Shown here piece by piece: positions 1 through 10,898 of a stretch of DNA of 64,000 nt; position 1 is the stretch's first letter, and every line of letters starts with the position of its first letter. The position numbers were made by a program, and so were the translations under genes. The stretch is taken from the NCBI GenBank assembly GCA_928724745.1, contig CAKMXJ010000006.1, positions 744,001-808,000 of the forward strand, in the 5' to 3' direction. The stretch comes from Anthracocystis setariae (lineage: Eukaryota > Basidiomycota > Ustilaginomycetes > Ustilaginales > Ustilaginaceae). A model generated the notes under the pieces. That model did not search any database and was not told where the DNA came from. It saw only the letters and a list, made by a program, of their open reading frames with translations.

Positions 1-1653
1 CGTAGGCGGGAGACCGTGCTCGAGCGCATCGATGAACACATGATCGATCCCCTGAGCCTCATCGTCACCCTGATCCTTCTGACGCGCCTGTTCCTCGAAG
101 TTGGCCCTCTGCACCCACGGATCGTTCAACTCGGTGTAGGCGTTACAGATCTCCTTGGTCGCAACGAAGGCTTCGAACCGTTCACACAGACCGGGAATGT
201 CACGGTGACGCTTGGCCAACGGCGACATGACCTGCGGGTGTCCAACGATGAACGAGGGGTTGATGCATTGCGTCTCGATGAACTCGCCCGTCATCTTGTC
301 GATCAGGCGCGACGACGTGCGCGGCTCCGAGCAGTCCACATTGTGCTTAGCTGCAAGGTCCGAAAGCCACTTGCGCGTTTCTTCGGTGTGCAGTTGGTCG
401 GCAGGAGGGAAAGTCACGTTCATCGCCTTCTCGAGCTCCTTGATCATGTCGAATCGCTTCCAGGGAGTCGAGAAGTCGATCTCAAACTCGCGACCGCCCT
501 CCACATCCTTGCCATCCGGGTGGTACTTGATCTTGTAGGAGCCGGTGACTGCCTTGACAAGTCCCGAGATCATGGACTCGGTGATGTCCATGAGATCGTA
601 CATGTCGGCGTAAGCCATGTAAAACTCGCAGATCGAGAACTCGGGGTTGTGCGTCTGGTCGATCGACTCGTTACGGAACACACGACCGATTTCGTAGACA
701 CGGTCCAATCCACCAACCACGAGCTCCTTGAGGAACAGCTCAGGGGCGATACGCATGAAGAGATCGAGCTTGAGGTCGTTGTGATGGGTGATGAAGGGCT
801 TGGCCGTAGCTCCACCGGCGATCTGGTTCATCATGGGGGTTTCGACCTCGAGGAACCCAAGGTTGTCCAAGAATCGGCGCACGTAGTTGATGATCTTGGC
901 ACGCTTGACGAAGATGTCACGAACATGGGGGTTCATGATGAGGTCAAGGTAGCGCTTGCGGTGGCGCTGTTCAGTGTCGGTGAATCCACCCTTGTCGTTC
1001 TGAGCAGCCTTGGGAAGCATCTTGAGGTTGGGGGAAAGCAGCTTGATTGAGCGGGGGAAGATGGAGAGCTCACCCTTCTTGGTCTTGCCTGGAACACCGG
1101 TCACACCGACGATGTCACCACGACGAAGAAGGTCGTGGATAGCGAAGAAGTCGCCATCGGTGTGGTCCTGAAGTTGAGCCGTGATTTGGACCTTGACACC
1201 CTCACCGTGCAAGTCGTAGAATCGAAGCTTCTGGCCTGCGGATCGCATGTTGTGGAGACGACCAGCAATGCTGACCTCCTCGTTGTCGAGGTGCTGGCCA
1301 GCCTCAATCTTGCCTTCGTACTTGGAGATGAACTCGGATAGGGAGATCGAAACGTGGAACTTGTGCGGGTACGGGTCGGGGTTCTTGGTCTCGCGCAAGC
1401 CAGCAATGGTCCTGAATCGTCGCTCATAGTACTGGTTGGGGTTAAGGTCCTCTTCAGAGGCAGCGGCGGACTTGGCGGCGCCGGCAGTCTGAGCAGGAGC
1501 TTCGGCGGCCTTGGTGGCCTTCTTGGCCTCCTTCTCGCGCTGCTTCATTCGGCGCTTGAGTTCAGACTTGGAGACCATCTCGCCGGTGACCTCATCCTTA
1601 ATGAGGTTGACGGCCTCGGCGGCTGGCTGCTGTGTAGCGTCGGTGGAGGACAT
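1..1653 (-). CDS. KRS1: Lysyl-tRNA synthetase, cytosolic (3' end outside window)
   Basis: Class II aminoacyl-tRNA synthetase that charges tRNA-Lys with lysine in the cytosol. The reading frame starts at the ATG read from 1653 and stays open for 551 codons to the window edge, so the protein is truncated by the window and not by mutation. Visible in order: a lysine/glutamate-rich, probably helical N-terminal extension (about residues 20-60) typical of eukaryotic LysRS, the OB-fold anticodon-binding domain ([20 protein letters not shown], about 110-130), and the catalytic core with motif 2 ([14 protein letters not shown]). The last visible residues are LEHGLPPT, just before the expected motif 3 (GGWGIGIDR type), so about 40-50 residues are missing. 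No introns are seen. A run of 27 A on the plus strand (T on the coding strand) lies about 310 bp upstream of the start. Identification is firm. Confidence 0.96.
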   Translation of the reverse strand, partial: MSSTDATQQPAAEAVNLIKDEVTGEMVSKSELKRRMKQREKEAKKATKAAEAPAQTAGAAKSAAASEEDLNPNQYYERRFRTIAGLRETKNPDPYPHKFHVSISLSEFISKYEGKIEAGQHLDNEEVSIAGRLHNMRSAGQKLRFYDLHGEGVKVQITAQLQDHTDGDFFAIHDLLRRGDIVGVTGVPGKTKKGELSIFPRSIKLLSPNLKMLPKAAQNDKGGFTDTEQRHRKRYLDLIMNPHVRDIFVKRAKIINYVRRFLDNLGFLEVETPMMNQIAGGATAKPFITHHNDLKLDLFMRIAPELFLKELVVGGLDRVYEIGRVFRNESIDQTHNPEFSICEFYMAYADMYDLMDITESMISGLVKAVTGSYKIKYHPDGKDVEGGREFEIDFSTPWKRFDMIKELEKAMNVTFPPADQLHTEETRKWLSDLAAKHNVDCSEPRTSSRLIDKMTGEFIETQCINPSFIVGHPQVMSPLAKRHRDIPGLCERFEAFVATKEICNAYTELNDPWVQRANFEEQARQKDQGDDEAQGIDHVFIDALEHGLPPT

Positions 1654-2312
1654 GGTGCGTATTGGGTTAGGAAGGAAGCGCTTGGGAATGCCGAGGACGG
1701 TGCGTGGTGAACGGGGAGTGACAAGGATTCTTGAAGGCAAGGATCTGGGAACAAAGCTCAAAGATCTAGAGAATGGCTTGATCATGCAAAGATCCGAGCT
1801 GGAAGGTGGTGGCGAGTCGTGGAAGAAGAGGGATGGCCAGACTTGAACACGAGGTTTGCTGAGCTGGTCGAGATAGGGTGAAGGTGAAGTGGAGATGATG
1901 TTGGAAGAAGCGAGCGAGCGTTGATGCAGCGCACGTAGCAGCGACAATGCGCGCAGCAAGCAGAGAAAAAAAAAAAAAAAAAAAAAAAAAAAGGAAAGGT
2001 GTTATACGAGATTGCGGCGCAAAGCTTTCTATGCACGAAGAAAGCCTTCTCATTCAAGATCTGTTCTGTATTGAGCTGACGCGTGACTTTGTACTGAGCA
2101 TTACAAATCCATGGCTGACTCGAATTCACCCCAAACGAGTCCATCGACTTTTTGGCAAGACAGACACCAACTTCGGCCTAACATTCCAATCTGCTTGCCA
2201 CGAGCCGTCGAAGTCGCCGTTGCAGACCGTGGAGCTCACGGAATGCTTGCATTGACATGTCTGCATCACGTTCGCAGCGTGGGTAGGGCTTGCATTACGC
2301 AAACGAAAGATA
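1654..2312. other. Intergenic, upstream of KRS1, with A27 tract
   Basis: Lies between the KRS1 start and the 3' end of the aldo/keto reductase, both on the minus strand, so it should hold the KRS1 promoter and 5' leader. It contains an uninterrupted run of 27 A (1966-1992, plus strand). No open frame here looks like a gene. Confidence 0.7.
1966..1992. repeat. Poly-A homopolymer, 27 bp
   Basis: Uninterrupted A run on the plus strand in the KRS1 upstream region. Comparable homopolymers occur at 42338-42368 (T) and 58285-58304 (A). Confidence 0.95.
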
Positions 2313-3665
2313 CTAGGCGCTGGGGTCACCGATAGGATCCCAGCTGTAAGGTAGGTGAAGAGACGAGCGCAAGTTGAGCTCTTTGCAGATAATTGAATCA
2401 AAGCAGAAGGTAGGGATGCCAGGTACTTACTCGGTTACGAGATACTCATCGAGCCCGAGTAGCTGGCGCATGTCTTGATCGTCAAGCTCAAAGCCAAAGA
2501 CGTTGGCATTCTCGATGATGCGCTGCTGAGAGACTGATTTAGGGATCTTTTGGGGGTATATCAAGAGATAGAGTTTGGCATCAGTTCTGAGATCGATTCA
2601 CCGTGACACGTTAGCAAGAAGCTAGGCTACCAACCGTGATATAGCCTCGCTGCAGGGAGAAGCGACTGTTGACGACAAGTGAGGAAGGAGAATGCATCAG
2701 CGCATCGATCTTGTACAAGCAATGTGCTTGGAATCCAGCAGTATCCAGCAAACTTGAACGACCTACATAAGGATTTGAGCGGATGTGACCAAGTGCTTTC
2801 TGGCGAGCTCGACGATGACGGGGTGGTCGAATCGTTCGGCACGCACGAGCGGACCCCAACACTATGCCATCGAACGAGAGTGAAACACAGATTCAGTTGA
2901 CGAGCTTCTGAATGGAATCAGCTGCAAAGATGGATCTTACCTCTAGCGCGATGGCGTTGTTTTGACAATACTTGACGAGGTCATGCCTTGCCATGAAGGG
3001 ATGCAAATCGCACTGATTGACCACTGGTTTGTACTTGGGCTTGGATTCGAGCAGCTCTTCGATGTGTCTCTGAGCGTAGTTGCTGACACCGACGCTTTTG
3101 ATCAAACCTTGATCCTTTGCCTCCTCGATGGCCTTCCAGCTTTCCAGCCTCCTCTTTTTGCCACCATAGGGGCTGTGGATGAGATAGAGGTCAATGTAGT
3201 CCAATCCACATTTTTTGAGCGATTCGGCGATGCTACGTTTGGCGGCTTGGTAGCCATTATTGGACTGAAGTTTGGTGCAGTAGAAGATATCGGAGCGCTG
3301 GACTTGACTGTTGGGCGAGGAAAGGAAGCGCGAGATGGCGGAACCAACGCTTTTCTCATTGTAGTACCATTCCGCACTGAAGATGCAGCCCCGAACAGAA
3401 TGTGTCAAAGTGAGCGAAACAGAGCAGCAGCCAGTGACGCTAGACTCGGTCAAGAAAGGAAAAGTACCAACCAGTCAATGTGTCGGTAGCCAGCTTCGAG
3501 AGCCCAGGTAACAGCACGAGAAGCTTCGTGGTCCGACATCTCGTATACGCCTAGTCCGAGCCGAGGGATGAGGTTACCGTCTGCCAGCTTGAGCTTGGAA
3601 GTGAGCGTGAGTTTGTCGACCACATTCTTGGAGCAAGTCATACTAGCTGGCTGTCTTGAAGCCAT
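2313..3665 (-). CDS. Aldo/keto reductase (six exons)
   Basis: NAD(P)H-dependent reductase of the aldo/keto reductase superfamily; the substrate cannot be read from the sequence. I reconstruct exons at 3665-3472, 3376-2941, 2861-2767, 2665-2635, 2546-2431 and 2343-2313 (introns 79-101 bp). The frame is kept at every junction and a 300-residue protein results, the normal AKR size. The catalytic tetrad is visible: Asp64 (GYRHID, followed by [12 protein letters not shown]), Tyr69, Lys100 (FYCTK) and His132 (LYLIH). The C-terminal cofactor-binding part includes [14 protein letters not shown]. The first intron uses a weaker GTTGGT donor, and that junction is the least certain. With five introns in 1.35 kb it is the most interrupted gene here. 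It lies divergent to DPL1, across a 1.1 kb region. Confidence 0.88.
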
Positions 3666-4753
3666 GTGAGCAAGCTGGTGGCCAATCTTGCATCGATGTT
3701 AGTGGTCTGGTTGCGAAGTTTGCGGAGGACACCTCCACTTGACACGCACGTCACACTCTTAGTTGGCCGACTTAGCGCTGCTGCCAACACAAAAGAAGAG
3801 AAGCGAGGCGGTACTTGATAGCAGTTGGGACGAGCAGTTTTGGCATTTCTGTGTGGTTACCTCCTCCTGGGTCAACTCGGCGGCTCCAAGTGACCTCGTG
3901 CAGTGATAGGTGAATGGAACAAGCTGTTACTGTGGCAACCTTATCAAGCGATAGAGCACTGCGACACTACCGGACAAAACATCGCCACGTTGCAACCATG
4001 TGCAGCACACGCTGGGTCGACGCTGATATAATAGAAGAAAAGCTCAACAATCGCTCGAGAAGACGCCGTGATTGCCAGGATGACTTGCCTCAAAGCGGCT
4101 AGACTGCACTGCATGGTGTGGAGGATTGAAGCGCGTATCGCGCTGTGCATCTGCTCAACAATCCAAAAAGGCGTCCAATTTGGCGAGAATCCAAAGAGAA
4201 AAAGGCGCCGAAAATGAAAGCAAACGTGTCAGCACACAACTCTCTCTCTCTCTCTCTCTCTCTCTTTTTGTCTCTCTCTGTGTGGCCGAGGCGAAGGCGG
4301 CGGCGTTGTTACGACTCAGCTCGTAAGTTTTCTCATCACACTCTATTTTCCACACTGCGCTGTCTACAGCTGCATTTTTCTTGGAATGAATACAGTCACA
4401 CTGTATCAGACAGAGTAGAATTTGTGATTGCGTCGGCTAGCGGTGATGCAAGCTCCGAACACCGTTTTGCTTCCCAATAATCCCTCTCCTCCACTCCGAA
4501 GCTTTATTCGATATCATCCACCACCTTGCATCCTACACCACACCTCAAGCAACACAGCGACGAACTCGCAGGTATATTAACCATCGACTCTGCCCGCATC
4601 ACATCCGACCATCCCTTCTCACATTTCGACATCCCTTGCATCTCAACATTGATTACTGGTACGCGCCAGCGCCGATTCGGCCAACCTCATCCTCCACGTC
4701 AAACTTCAACGCCACCGCCACCATTAATATACACGGACCCGCTCCGATCCAAC
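3666..4753. promoter_or_regulatory. Divergent promoter region, AKR / DPL1
   Basis: The region separates two divergently transcribed genes and should carry both promoters. It holds a TC dinucleotide run (4241-4265), a TACAGT/ACTGTA pair around 4391-4412, and AT-rich TATA-like sequence (ATTAATATAC) about 25 bp before the DPL1 ATG. The short frames here cross simple repeats and are not gene-like. Confidence 0.55.
4241..4265. repeat. (TC)n microsatellite
   Basis: About 12 perfect TC units on the plus strand, about 490 bp upstream of the DPL1 start. Similar pyrimidine repeats precede the carboxypeptidase gene (42521-42551) and occur at 55411-55434. Confidence 0.95.
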
Positions 4754-6523
4754 ATGGCCGCCCGCACTCCAGCCCGTGAGGCTGCTGCAGCCAAGATCAA
4801 CAACCTCTCCGCTTCGTCCAAATTCAACAAGTCTGTCTCGGCAGTGGACGAATCGCTGCTCATCACCTCGGTCCGCATGTTGGCCACGCTCGACAATGCC
4901 AAGAATGCCATCTTTGCCATCGTGCTCTACCGCTACGCTACCCGACTCCTGCGTCACCTCAAAGTGTATGGCATCTCCGAGTCGCTCTACCAGCTCTACC
5001 GCGCCATCTCAGCCCGCTGCTTTGCTCTACTCCTCAAGACCCCTGCTGCCAAGAGAAAAGTGCACAAGGAGCTCGGTCAGGCGATCAAGCAGGTGGAGCA
5101 AAAGATCGTGCCCCGTCCCAAGCACTTGGAGACACACAAGCAGCTGCCTCGGCTCGGTAAGGAGGCCGAGTGGATCCGAGCCGAGTTGGCCAAACTGCAG
5201 ATCATGGAAGCTGGCGTCGACGACAAGCTCGTCGAGGCTGCATGGGCCGACAGGGATGGACAGATGGTTTGGAAGGGCGGTAAAGTTTCCGGTGCCGTCT
5301 ACCACGGTGGAGATGACCTGAGCGAGCTGCTTGCCGATTCGATCAAGCAGTTCCTCGTATCCAATCCGTTGCATCCCGACGTCTTCCCCGGTGTGCGCAA
5401 GATGGAGGCCGAGATCGTCAGCATGGTGCTGCGCATGTACAATGCGCCTTCCACCGGCGTCGGCGCCACCACTTCCGGTGGTACCGAATCCATCCTGCTC
5501 AGCTGTCTCGCCATGCGCGAATGGGCCAAAGCCACCAAGCGCATCTCGGAACCCGAACTCATCGTGCCCGTCTCGGCGCACGCTGCGTTTGACAAGGCAG
5601 CCCAATACTTTAACATCAAGATTCACCACATCCCCGTCGACCCCGTCACACGCAAGGTGCTCGTGCATCGAGTGGCTCGTGCCATCAACAGCAACACCAT
5701 CGGTCTGGTAGGTTCGGCGCCCAACTTCCCCGACGGTATCATGGACGACATCCCCAACCTCGCCAAGCTCGCCAAGCAGAACAACATCCTGCTGCACGTC
5801 GACTGCTGTCTGGGTTCGTTCCTGGTGCCGTTCCTGCACAAGGCGGGCTTCCAAACCGAGCCGTTTGATTTCGGCGTGGATGGCGTGACGAGCATCAGCT
5901 GCGACACGCACAAGTACGGGTTTGGACCCAAGGGGTTGTCGACCATCATGTATCGGAGTGGCGAGCTTCGCAAGTTCCAGTACTACGTCAAGACGGATTG
6001 GCCGGGCGGAGTGTACGCCACGCCGACGTTGTTGGGGTCTCGACCGGGTTCGGTGATCGCAGGTACGTGGGCGGCCATGATGAAGATGGGCGATAACGGC
6101 TATACCCAAAGTTGTCGCGACATTGTGGGGGCGACCAAGGAGATTGTCACTCGTATCGAGCGCGAGATTCCGGAATTGTTTGTGCTGGGTAAACCCATCG
6201 TATCGGTTGTTGCGTTCGGTAGTGCCAGTGGTAGGATTAGCATCTACGATGTTGGAGATCACATGTCCAAGTGCGGTTGGCATATGAATGGTCTCGCAGG
6301 AGATATCCCCGCCATCCATATCGCCGTCACGCGTCTCACCATCCCCGTCGTAGACACGCTTATCAACGACCTCAAACACGCCGTCAAAAAATCCAACTCG
6401 TCCTCCTCCAATGCCAACAAGGGCTCAATGGCTACGCTGTACGGTCTAGGCACAGGCGTAAGCGCAACCGCCATCATCGGTCAACTAGCAACCGGTTTCA
6501 TCGACACCCTATACCTCGTCTAA
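4754..6523 (+). CDS. DPL1: Sphingosine-1-phosphate lyase
   Basis: PLP-dependent endoplasmic-reticulum enzyme that cleaves phosphorylated sphingoid bases to a fatty aldehyde and phosphoethanolamine, the exit step of sphingolipid breakdown. The first in-frame ATG, in good context (aacATGg), is at 4754; the frame is open further upstream but without ATG. The product is 589 residues, the usual length for fungal Dpl1. A hydrophobic segment near residues 40-60 (NAIFAIVLYRY) fits the N-terminal membrane anchor. The decarboxylase-type PLP fold follows, with GATTSGGTESILL and the cofactor lysine in DTHKYGFGPKG (Lys387). No introns are seen. It is convergent with TSC1, with 149 bp between stop codons and a TA microsatellite in the gap. 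Identification is firm. Confidence 0.97.
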   Translation: MAARTPAREAAAAKINNLSASSKFNKSVSAVDESLLITSVRMLATLDNAKNAIFAIVLYRYATRLLRHLKVYGISESLYQLYRAISARCFALLLKTPAAKRKVHKELGQAIKQVEQKIVPRPKHLETHKQLPRLGKEAEWIRAELAKLQIMEAGVDDKLVEAAWADRDGQMVWKGGKVSGAVYHGGDDLSELLADSIKQFLVSNPLHPDVFPGVRKMEAEIVSMVLRMYNAPSTGVGATTSGGTESILLSCLAMREWAKATKRISEPELIVPVSAHAAFDKAAQYFNIKIHHIPVDPVTRKVLVHRVARAINSNTIGLVGSAPNFPDGIMDDIPNLAKLAKQNNILLHVDCCLGSFLVPFLHKAGFQTEPFDFGVDGVTSISCDTHKYGFGPKGLSTIMYRSGELRKFQYYVKTDWPGGVYATPTLLGSRPGSVIAGTWAAMMKMGDNGYTQSCRDIVGATKEIVTRIEREIPELFVLGKPIVSVVAFGSASGRISIYDVGDHMSKCGWHMNGLAGDIPAIHIAVTRLTIPVVDTLINDLKHAVKKSNSSSSNANKGSMATLYGLGTGVSATAIIGQLATGFIDTLYLV

Positions 6524-6548
6524 TCCCCCTCCTTCGCGCTTTTCACTG

Positions 6549-6569
6549 TATATATATATATATATATAT
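6549..6569. repeat. (TA)n microsatellite between convergent genes
   Basis: An alternating TA run in the 149-bp gap between the DPL1 and TSC1 stop codons, probably in overlapping 3' UTRs. Confidence 0.9.
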
Positions 6570-6672
6570 GTATATTTGTCATCACTTTGAAATCTCGGCA
6601 ATTTGGTGGGGTTTTTTTTTCCCCACATGTGCTTTGCCCGATGTCATTACTTGTACACCATGAACCAACCAA

Positions 6673-9600
6673 TCAACGAACGAAACCTAAATCACCATCG
6701 CCTCGTCCCACCGCCTCTTCCTCCACCGGGGTCACTCTTACGTGCGCCGGCGTCAACTCCTCGAGCCTCACCTTCAACTCGAGCACCTGCGACTGCAATT
6801 GCTCGTTCTCCCTTCTCAACAGCTCCTCGACCTCCTCCCTCTGCTGTCCTATCAAAACATCCTCACCCACCCCGCCCGTCACCGACTGCATCTTCTCCTC
6901 CCTTCCCCTCCTCACCCTCTCCCTCGCGACAACTAACTCGTCGCTCAACCTCTGGCACTCGGCCTCCAACCGGATACACTTCTGCTCGACGATTTGCGAA
7001 CTCGCCTCTGTCGACTCCACCAAATACACCATCTCATCCCACTTGGCCAACAGCTTCTCCATCTGCCCCCTCTGCTGCTCATACTTCCTCACATCCTCAT
7101 CCCAATACCCCAAACAACTCGTCAGCTGCTCGATCTTGCCCTCATACACCTCCAGCTTGCCCAACCGAGGCTCGTCCGCCTCCACCTTGGTCCGGATCTC
7201 AAACAGCTGCGCACCACACTCCTCCAACTGCCTGGTGAGGTTCTCGATCTTCGCTCTATCTTCCTCCGCCTGCGCCTTGAGCTGCCTCGCCTCGCTCGTC
7301 CACGCCTTCCTCTCCTCCCTATACGCCCTAAGCTTGTGGTTCAAATCCGCCTCCCACTGTACATGTCGCGTCTTCATCGACGTCGCCTCCGCCCGACTTC
7401 GTTCCAACTCACCCTGCAACGCCCCAATCGTACCTCGAAGCGATCTCACCGTATGGTACAGATTCTGCCTCTCCGCCTCCAACGCCGTATTCGCCACTTT
7501 CTCGCGATGCACCTTGCCGATATGCCGCAAATGCTGCTCCTTGAGGTACAACTCGAAATTCAGCTCGTTCCGAAGCAGCAGATTCTCTCGCTGCAGCAAC
7601 GACGTCACGTTGGTATCACTTCCACCCATCCAACTCACCGGCGCCGCCACAGGATTGTCCGAGGTGGCGATCGCGTGCAAAGATTTCTCTTCCACTTCTT
7701 TGTGCGGCGTAGACGGATCTGTCGGAAGATGACTGAAAGCAAGCCGATGCCTCGCCGTCGTCGATGTTGGCGAAATAGGCGTGGCCGCCCCCGTGGACGC
7801 GTTGTGATTGGAATGCTGAGACGACAAGGACTCAGATCGTGGGCGGACGCGTGCAAGCGAGGCATGCGTGGCGGGAGAAGCCGGCATCGAAACGGGCACA
7901 TGCGACGCACTCGAACTGCCCATTGCTGTCACGATCGCCGGTGTCGCAGCCGCAGTGGCACTGGCAGCAGGCAAAAGCCTCTGCAGAGTGCCACTGGCTG
8001 ACATGCTTGCCGCTCCCGATCCAGTGGCCCTAGCGTGTGCTGCTGTGGCCGGCGTCAACGACTCGTCCAACCTCTGAGCGGCGGCCGTCATCGGCTGAGT
8101 CGTAAAGTTGAGCCCAAGAGCAGTAGGAGCGTACGTGTTTGCCGAGGCAGATGCAGATGCAGACGCAGCGCTTGAGGTCATGAGCGGCGCACCCGATCGC
8201 AGCGACGCATAGGTCAGCAAGATGTCGTCGGGATTGACATGATGCGGTACCCTCTGATAGTGGCGATGTGCCGAACCGGTGGGCGAAGATGGATGCATCA
8301 AAGCAGCTGCACTGCGACGTCGACCCATGTCGAAGGGACCCAGCCTCGCTTCCGACGAAAAGATGGACTCTTCGTCGGCAGCGACCTCATGCTCCAGGGA
8401 ACCGTGACGCTGGCGTTCAGCTTCTTCGATGTGCGAAGGATTGACATCGTGCCATTTGCCGAGGAACAGACCAAGACATTCTGCGTTGATGTCGGCCGAG
8501 TCGTGGTTGAGCCAGCGTTGTTTATCGGTCAGCTCTGTCTCGGCATCCATGGTGATGAGCGCAGGGTGAAGCGTATGCCTTCGCAGAATCGGACCAGCTC
8601 GGTTCTGAACGGCGATCTCGTCCATCATGTCCTCCCAGGGTCCCTCGAAGGGGCTGTCGAAAGATGCTTTGCGCAGATAGTCGATCGGCGAGCGCAGGAA
8701 ACGAATCGCGTTGCAAGGGAAGAGACCGTAGAGGAACGTGAAGAGATGCTCGGCATTGGGCGGAGTCGACATGGTTGTGTCGAAGCTCGACTCAAGGCGA
8801 TCCCATCGCAAGTGAGGCTTGATGTTGAGTCGTTTGCCGAGACGATCGATCTCGGCAAACTCTTCGTCCTTCTCGCGACGCAACTCTTCCAGCTCGGGAT
8901 CATCTCCAACGCGGTTTTCCCAGCCGTTGCCAAGCCGTCTCCAGTCGACGATGCGTGCAAAGATGCTGAGCAACGTGGGCAGTCCACCAGCACCGCCGTT
9001 TGCGATCCAGTTGGGGATGTGAGGGATGAGCATGATGAGGGATGTCACGCCGAGCGAGACGCACGTAGTCGAAGTGTCAAGCTGGAGCGAGAGCAGTAGC
9101 ATGCGTGGCAGAGTGGTCGAGGTGATGTGGTAGGCGTGAATTGGATACAGCCGCAGGAAAGTGGAGAGCAAAAAGAGCAGCGGGACTCGCGATGTGGGAT
9201 CGCTAAAGGATTCGGCAACGTGGTGGAAGAACTCCTTCGGCTTTTCGTTGCTGTACACTAGCAGGATGGACTCGAGGTTACCTTTCCAGACGAGCGCAGC
9301 CGGATCTCGCAAGAGATGACTGTTACTCAAGTCTCGAGCCAGCGCGTGATCACCCGGACCGCCACCAGCGGGACCGCGAGTGCTTCCGGCGGCACTGCCA
9401 GTGTTGGATGCCGGCTTTTTGAGGGCTTCGGGACTGCTTCCCCCCCTTTCTTCCCGGTGGGCAAGTAATTCTTCTGTATTGAGCTGTTGGCTCTCCTGTG
9501 CGGCTTCGGCAAGGTAGAGATCGAGGACACGCTGAGTGAACCTCCGGAAAGTGTCTTGGCGAGAGCCGATCGGAGCCGATCGACTGCCCGACCGTGACTC

Positions 9601-10302
9601 GGCTTTGATGGATGAGTTGCGTTGGGGCTGACGGGAAGGGGAGGCGGCCAAAGGCGCAGCAGCCGCCATGGGATAAGGTACCGCACGCGCTCGTCCAGGA
9701 CTGGTTTTCGCTGCGGTAGAAGGGCTGGCGCCTTGCTCGCCTGAGGGCGGCGCTACTGGCCAAACAGGGGTGGGTGGAGGCTCATCTTCGTAGGCCGTGC
9801 TGGGAGCTGCCACCATGGCCTTGACGACCAACTCGCGGGCTCGGTTGGCTGTGATGTTTTGGACCTGTGCGCTTTTGAGAAGAGGACGAAGGACGAGATC
9901 CCACCATTCCAACACGATTGCCGTTGGGCCGAGTAGGGGCATGACAACAAAGAGGAGGTCGACGATGGCAGGGAGTTTCTCCTTTTGCTGTGGCTCGAGC
10001 TCATTCTGCAGCAGGGTCTGGATGGCATCGTTGATGCGGACCGAGATCTGAGACCTGATCTGTGCCGTCGGGGATGGTCCTGCTGCTACGGGGTGATTGC
10101 CTTCGTCGGCCTGGGCGGCAGCTTTGAGCGAGTTTGCTTGCTCTTCAACGGAGGCTTCGATGACACTGAGGATCGAGTGCCTTTTTGCTTCGCTGTCCTC
10201 GAGAAGCGCCGATCGAATCTTTTCAATGGTTTTGCTGAGCCAACTTTGGATATGCCGCGGTAAGACCAGAGCGGTCTGGTGAGAGAAGGAAGGGGGCGGC
10301 AT
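6673..10302 (-). CDS. TSC1: Hamartin / TSC1 homologue
   Basis: Scaffold subunit of the tuberous sclerosis complex, which with TSC2 restrains the Rheb-TORC1 growth pathway. The product has 1209 residues and starts at the ATG read from 10302. The N-terminal half is helical, with the conserved hamartin core at about residues 330-455, including LSLQLDTSTT and LIMLIPHIPNW, which match the LDT/LIMLLPHIPN signature of animal and fission-yeast Tsc1. Residues 690-880 are Ser/Ala/Thr-rich low complexity. Residues 915-1190 form a long Glu/Arg/Gln-rich coiled coil, as expected for the Tsc1 dimerisation and TSC2-binding tail. No introns are seen. The 2.4 kb upstream has no other recognisable gene. TSC2 is not in this window. 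Confidence 0.92.
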   Translation of the reverse strand: MPPPSFSHQTALVLPRHIQSWLSKTIEKIRSALLEDSEAKRHSILSVIEASVEEQANSLKAAAQADEGNHPVAAGPSPTAQIRSQISVRINDAIQTLLQNELEPQQKEKLPAIVDLLFVVMPLLGPTAIVLEWWDLVLRPLLKSAQVQNITANRARELVVKAMVAAPSTAYEDEPPPTPVWPVAPPSGEQGASPSTAAKTSPGRARAVPYPMAAAAPLAASPSRQPQRNSSIKAESRSGSRSAPIGSRQDTFRRFTQRVLDLYLAEAAQESQQLNTEELLAHREERGGSSPEALKKPASNTGSAAGSTRGPAGGGPGDHALARDLSNSHLLRDPAALVWKGNLESILLVYSNEKPKEFFHHVAESFSDPTSRVPLLFLLSTFLRLYPIHAYHITSTTLPRMLLLSLQLDTSTTCVSLGVTSLIMLIPHIPNWIANGGAGGLPTLLSIFARIVDWRRLGNGWENRVGDDPELEELRREKDEEFAEIDRLGKRLNIKPHLRWDRLESSFDTTMSTPPNAEHLFTFLYGLFPCNAIRFLRSPIDYLRKASFDSPFEGPWEDMMDEIAVQNRAGPILRRHTLHPALITMDAETELTDKQRWLNHDSADINAECLGLFLGKWHDVNPSHIEEAERQRHGSLEHEVAADEESIFSSEARLGPFDMGRRRSAAALMHPSSPTGSAHRHYQRVPHHVNPDDILLTYASLRSGAPLMTSSAASASASASANTYAPTALGLNFTTQPMTAAAQRLDESLTPATAAHARATGSGAASMSASGTLQRLLPAASATAAATPAIVTAMGSSSASHVPVSMPASPATHASLARVRPRSESLSSQHSNHNASTGAATPISPTSTTARHRLAFSHLPTDPSTPHKEVEEKSLHAIATSDNPVAAPVSWMGGSDTNVTSLLQRENLLLRNELNFELYLKEQHLRHIGKVHREKVANTALEAERQNLYHTVRSLRGTIGALQGELERSRAEATSMKTRHVQWEADLNHKLRAYREERKAWTSEARQLKAQAEEDRAKIENLTRQLEECGAQLFEIRTKVEADEPRLGKLEVYEGKIEQLTSCLGYWDEDVRKYEQQRGQMEKLLAKWDEMVYLVESTEASSQIVEQKCIRLEAECQRLSDELVVARERVRRGREEKMQSVTGGVGEDVLIGQQREEVEELLRRENEQLQSQVLELKVRLEELTPAHVRVTPVEEEAVGRGDGDLGFVR

Positions 10303-10867
10303 CGTGCTGTACTGCGCCTAAGCTGGGACGGTCACGAAAAGGCGTTCCGTTCTGGCTGAGTTGTCCAACACAACGGTGCAGAAACTGCGCAGGTGATGCT
10401 GTTGGTACGGGGCCTTTTCTTTTACCTGCCTTTCCTTGTATGCCTTGGGAAGCCGACAAAATGCTGTGGTTGCTGAGGTGTGCTGGTTGATCAGCGAGTT
10501 GAAGCGGATGCGTGAGCGGAGCAGCAGCAGGATTCGAGGAGCTGCTGGCTGGTGTCTTGGTAGTTAGAGTAATGGCAACCTTGACCAAAGACGGCTGACA
10601 TCTGGGGAAGAGTGGACGGTCAAGATGGGCGAGGCGATGGTATTGGTTTTCGCTTTCGATGAATGCTTTGGGTGGCTTTTCCCGTGCTGAAATTTTTTTG
10701 ATGAAACCCAGAGGCTGGTGTGATGGCAGCAAACGGTGCACGCTAGAGGAAAGCCATTGGGCAGACGACGATGTATGTTCTGCTTTGGCGAAGATGGCGA
10801 TGGTCGAGATGGACCAAGTGGATGAATGCTGGCGGCAGACTGTTGGCTTATAGCGGCTCGGCTCGGC

Positions 10868-10898
<31 letters not shown>

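Noticed and set aside
16..1050. 344-codon plus-strand frame opposite KRS1
   Set aside because: It is the antisense of a firmly identified LysRS; its composition is a mirror of that gene and it matches no family.
4126..4480. Overlapping short frames across the TC repeat
   Set aside because: They are created by the simple repeat and carry no domain or conserved feature.
5027..6379. 450-codon minus-strand frame opposite DPL1
   Set aside because: Antisense of conserved PLP-lyase codons; long mirror frames are expected at this GC content and codon bias.
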